9,225 nucleotides of DNA. Source: Bacteroidia bacterium (GTDB taxonomy: Bacteria > Bacteroidota > Bacteroidia > JAESSM01 > NORP286). The translations under genes were made by a program, and so were the position numbers. Under the pieces are notes generated by a model, which was not told the origin of the DNA, ran no database searches, and saw nothing but the letters and a program-made list of their open reading frames with translations. Of the stretch, positions 6,907 through 9,225 are shown in pieces. The stretch is taken from positions 14,342 through 23,566 of the forward strand of contig JAESSM010000142.1 in the NCBI GenBank assembly GCA_016764115.1, written 5' to 3'. Numbering within the stretch: position 1 is the first letter of the stretch; every line of letters begins with the position of its first letter.

Positions 6907-7869
6907 TCAAATTTTAATCCCTACTAGTAATAGATCATCAGTTTGCTTGTAATTTCCTTTCCATGCTTGAAGTTCTTTTTCAACATAAAATTTTTGTTGT
7001 TCCATGTCGTATTTTTGTACATCAAGTAGCAATTCCTTTAACCGTTTACCATTGAGTTTTTTACCTTTTTTCCCACCGAATTGGTGCGTAACTCCATCAG
7101 AAAAGATATAAAAAGAGTCTCCCTTTTTTAGTTCTATAGTATGGTTTACAAAGGGCTTATTATCAATGGTTATTGCTCCGCCAATTGCCAGTTTGTTTGC
7201 TTTATATTCTTGAAGTGCATTCTCTCCATTTTTATTTTTGGTAATAAAGTAAAGAGGCCTGAAAGAACCAGCATAATTCAATGTGTTAGCAACAAATTGT
7301 CCATTTTCCACTTTCATTTCAATTGAACATAGAGCTATGTCCATTCCTTCCAAAACTTCTGTATCTCTTGTATCCTGATGTAGAGCTTTTTGAACTTCAT
7401 TATTTAATTCTCCCAAAATGGCAGCTGGAACATGAACATCTTTTTCGTTAACAATATGATTTAGTAATGTATTGCCTAAAACTGACAGGAAAGCTCCGGG
7501 CACACCATGCCCTGTGCAATCAACCACTGCCATAAATGCAATATTATCTTTAAAAGAGAACCAGACAAAATCCCCACCTACAATTTCTTTGGGCTTGTAT
7601 ATTCCGAATGAGTGGGGTAAATATTGATTTACATATTCGGGACGTGGGAAGATAGCTTCTTGAATCTTTTTGGCATATTCTATACTTTCTGTTATGTATC
7701 TGTTCTTTTCTTCAAGCTCTTTATTAATAAAATGAAGATTTTCCTTTTCTTTTTCCTGCTCAAAATCCCAATTCTCATAGTCCTTCTTCAGCCTATTAAT
7801 TCGATAGAAATGAAATATCAAAAAGCCAGGAACAGTTACTATTATTAAGGTTACTAAAAAGTATATCAT
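6907..7869 (-). CDS. Single-TM SpoIIE/PP2C-type serine/threonine phosphatase, SiaA-like
   Basis: A 320-residue phosphatase of the SpoIIE/RsbU group of the PP2C superfamily. Residues 2-22 are one membrane segment, followed by a basic stretch (R23-N25-R26) and a charged coiled coil of about 27-65. Next comes the linker SIEYAKKIQEAIFPRP (62-77), usual before Bacteroidota SpoIIE domains. The catalytic domain spans about 85-320 with all metal-binding motifs: VGGDF (D100), VVDCTGHGVPGAF (D117), EGMDIALC (D177), FSDGVTHQ (D258) and QTDDLLLVG (D311/D312). It should use Mn/Mg to dephosphorylate a Ser/Thr-phosphorylated partner; the SiaC-like protein encoded next on the same strand is the obvious candidate. 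No HAMP, PAS, GAF or TPR sensor is present, and almost nothing would lie outside the cytoplasm. The ATG at 7869 has no Shine-Dalgarno sequence. The gene follows the dehydrogenase by 105 bp, so shared transcription is possible but not shown. Confidence 0.92.
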   Translation of the reverse strand: MIYFLVTLIIVTVPGFLIFHFYRINRLKKDYENWDFEQEKEKENLHFINKELEEKNRYITESIEYAKKIQEAIFPRPEYVNQYLPHSFGIYKPKEIVGGDFVWFSFKDNIAFMAVVDCTGHGVPGAFLSVLGNTLLNHIVNEKDVHVPAAILGELNNEVQKALHQDTRDTEVLEGMDIALCSIEMKVENGQFVANTLNYAGSFRPLYFITKNKNGENALQEYKANKLAIGGAITIDNKPFVNHTIELKKGDSFYIFSDGVTHQFGGKKGKKLNGKRLKELLLDVQKYDMEQQKFYVEKELQAWKGNYKQTDDLLLVGIKI

Positions 7870-7885
7870 GCTTAATTAACTTGTT

Positions 7886-7972
7886 ATTCGTTGATTCGTG
7901 TAATAGTTAATAAGTTTATTATACCATAAGCTAATGACAAAGGACAATCTTAATTCTTAACTCTGAATTCGT
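7886..7972 (-). repeat. Dispersed ACGAAT motif copies in the spacer between dehydrogenase and phosphatase
   Basis: The 105-bp spacer 7870-7974 carries ACGAAT three times on the minus strand (7886-7891, 7894-7899, 7967-7972). The same motif is repeated in the spacer before the HAD gene at 8932-8963. It is probably a degenerate intergenic repeat rather than a defined binding site. Confidence 0.4.
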
Positions 7973-7974
7973 AC

Positions 7975-8841
7975 CTAACTTTTACTTTTCTTTCTCATTG
8001 ATTCAAATTGTTCCCACTCATCTTCGGTTATTTCTTTGAATTTGTTGAACATTCCTGCTCCATAAAGCCATTCACCTCCGTCAATTGTTATTACTTCTCC
8101 GTTAACATATCCTGAGTAGTCTGAAACTAAATACGAAGCAAGATTTGCCAATTCATGATGTTCTCCTAATCGCTGAAGCGGAATATATTTTTTTAGATCA
8201 AAGCGCTTTGCCATTTCATCCGGGAATAATCTTGTCCATGCGCCTTTGGTTGGAAATGGACCCGGTGCAATGGCATTGAGTCGAATTCCATATTTCCCCC
8301 ATTCAGCTGCAAGTGATCTTGTTAGCGCTAATACACCTGCTTTTCCACATGCTGACGGAGTAACATACGCAGAACCTGTCCATGCATAAGTAGTAACAAT
8401 GCTCAGAACATTGCCTTCAAGTTTGTTGTCAATCCAATATTTACCACAAGCAAGTGTACAATTGTAAGAACCTTTTAATACGATATCTACTACAGCATCG
8501 AAGGCTCTGTGAGATAAAGACTGAGTACGAGCAATAAAATTGCCTGCTGCGTTGTTGACCAGATTATCTACTTTGCTAAATTTATCGATAGAAGTTTTTA
8601 AGAGGTTTTCAACTTGATCGTACTTAGTAATATCACATTGCACTGGTATAATATTTCCTTCAGGAGAAAGTTCTTTGGCAGTAGCTTCTAATGTTTCCAT
8701 ATTTCTACTGGCAATTACTACATCTGCTCCAAGAGATAAGAACTTTTTACTCATGGATTTCCCTAACCCTGAACCACCTCCAGTAACTATGATTGTTTTA
8801 TCTTTTAAACATCCATCGGGCAACATCTTTTTGTTTTCCAT
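7975..8841 (-). CDS. SDR family oxidoreductase, 2,4-dienoyl-CoA reductase (DECR)-like
   Basis: A 288-residue short-chain dehydrogenase/reductase. The Rossmann nucleotide motif GGGSGLG is at 21-27. S45-R46 at the end of beta-2 favours NADPH, and NNAAGNF (96-102) closes the cofactor site. The usual Tyr-x3-Lys is replaced by S163-x3-K167, with a tyrosine at 152 in TTYAWTGSA. This spacing (Y, +11 S, +4 K) is the one known from mitochondrial 2,4-dienoyl-CoA reductase (Y199, S210, K214). LAAEWGKYGIR, PGPFPTKGA and a C-terminal FNKFKEITEDEW tail also resemble that enzyme. The predicted reaction is NADPH-dependent reduction of trans-2,cis/trans-4-dienoyl-CoA in the beta-oxidation of unsaturated fatty acids, in the cytosol. 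This is unrelated to the flavoprotein FadH of E. coli. No beta-oxidation partner is nearby, so the function rests on residues alone. The ATG at 8841 has no strong ribosome binding site. Confidence 0.9.
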   Translation of the reverse strand: MENKKMLPDGCLKDKTIIVTGGGSGLGKSMSKKFLSLGADVVIASRNMETLEATAKELSPEGNIIPVQCDITKYDQVENLLKTSIDKFSKVDNLVNNAAGNFIARTQSLSHRAFDAVVDIVLKGSYNCTLACGKYWIDNKLEGNVLSIVTTYAWTGSAYVTPSACGKAGVLALTRSLAAEWGKYGIRLNAIAPGPFPTKGAWTRLFPDEMAKRFDLKKYIPLQRLGEHHELANLASYLVSDYSGYVNGEVITIDGGEWLYGAGMFNKFKEITEDEWEQFESMRKKSKS

Positions 8842-8880
8842 AACTTTGCTCGCTATTACCGATTTTTTAAACTGGTTTTT

Positions 8881-8963
8881 CTAATGGATAATGCTAATAT
8901 ACTAATGAATACAAATAATACTAATTGTTATACGAATAACGAATTAATACGAATATACGATTA
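8881..8963 (+). repeat. Degenerate CTAAT / ACGAATA repeats upstream of the HAD gene
   Basis: In the divergent gap between the dehydrogenase and the HAD gene, CTAAT occurs at 8881, 8894, 8902 and 8921. It is followed by four near-copies of a 7-mer: ACGAATA (8932), ACGAATT (8939), ACGAATA (8949) and ACGATTA (8957), ending 4 bp before the ATG. No TAnnTTTG box or Shine-Dalgarno sequence is visible here on either strand. Confidence 0.55.
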
Positions 8964-8967
8964 GATA

Positions 8968-9225
8968 ATGCATAAGGCCGTATTTTTAGATAGAGATGGG
9001 GTAGTTAACAAGGAGATTGGTTATGTTACCTGCGCTGATGAATTAGAACTCTTGCCTGATTCGATTAAGGCGATGAAAGAACTCCAACAAAAAGGTTACT
9101 TGTTAATAATCATTACCAATCAGGGAGGTATAACCAAAGGTTTATATTCTGAGTTGGATTTGAAGAATATTCATGATAAAATGAAAAATGAATTGGAAGA
9201 ACAGGGCATTAAAATTACCGAGATC
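8968..9225 (+). CDS. HAD-IIIA phosphatase, GmhB/histidinol-phosphatase-like, N-terminal fragment
   Basis: The first 86 codons of a gene that runs off the window end. HAD motif I is FLDRDGVVN, with nucleophile D8 and acid/base D10. Motif II is IITNQGGITKG with T50 followed by N51-Q52. LPDSIKAMKELQQKGY (29-44) fits the helix before motif II. This layout is that of the HAD-IIIA group containing D-glycero-D-manno-heptose 1,7-bisphosphate 7-phosphatase (GmhB, ADP-heptose synthesis for lipopolysaccharide) and the phosphatase half of HisB. The NQGG-Gly-loop form is commoner in GmhB-like proteins, but the cysteine zinc-binding loop and motifs III/IV that would decide are beyond the window. It is divergent from the dehydrogenase, with 126 bp between them. 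Confidence 0.85.
   Translation, partial: MHKAVFLDRDGVVNKEIGYVTCADELELLPDSIKAMKELQQKGYLLIIITNQGGITKGLYSELDLKNIHDKMKNELEEQGIKITEI

Noticed and set aside
7918..7947. E. coli-like promoter TTGTCC-N18-TATAAT on the minus strand before the phosphatase gene
   Set aside because: The primary sigma factor of Bacteroidota recognises TAnnTTTG, and such boxes arise easily in AT-rich spacers. It remains only a curiosity.
8932..8963. CRISPR-like array
   Set aside because: The units are 7 bp, degenerate and without spacers of regular length, and no cas gene is present.

Overview
The window is AT-rich chromosomal DNA from a member of the Bacteroidota, most likely a marine or gliding-type Flavobacteriia/Cytophagia relative. 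Three things in the sequence point there. A secreted protein ends in a gliding-motility-type (CHU_C, type B) sorting domain for the type IX secretion system (T9SS). Secretory signal peptides leave glutamine at mature position 1. Upstream boxes match the Bacteroidota -7 consensus TAnnTTTG, and clear Shine-Dalgarno sequences are mostly absent.

Layout. (1) 1-1686, minus strand: two tandem, related secreted proteins. One is complete (CUB-like, Ig-like, PKD and type B sorting domains); the other is cut by the window start. (2) 1687-1917: a divergent promoter region. (3) 1918-6246, plus strand: an M20 zinc dipeptidase, a small orphan lipoprotein, and a DUF255/SPATA20-type protein with a thioredoxin fold. 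The two gaps in this run carry copies of one palindromic repeat: a complete 112-bp imperfect inverted repeat at 4000-4111 and a truncated copy at 3304-3382. (4) 6243-8841, minus strand: in transcription order, a short-chain dehydrogenase very like 2,4-dienoyl-CoA reductase, a one-membrane-segment SpoIIE/PP2C phosphatase, and a SiaC-type (DUF1987) regulatory phosphoprotein. (5) 8968-9225, plus strand: the start of a HAD-IIIA phosphatase resembling heptose-bisphosphate phosphatase (GmhB).

How the genes relate. The phosphatase and SiaC-like protein are probably the two ends of a partner-switching circuit: the phosphatase would dephosphorylate SiaC. The kinase (SiaB) and any output enzyme are not in the window. 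The other genes look like housekeeping or envelope functions with no clear common pathway. No tRNA, rRNA, CRISPR array, transposase or integrase was seen. No gene-free stretch exceeds 300 bp; the longest is 6642-6906 (265 bp), which holds degenerate short repeats.
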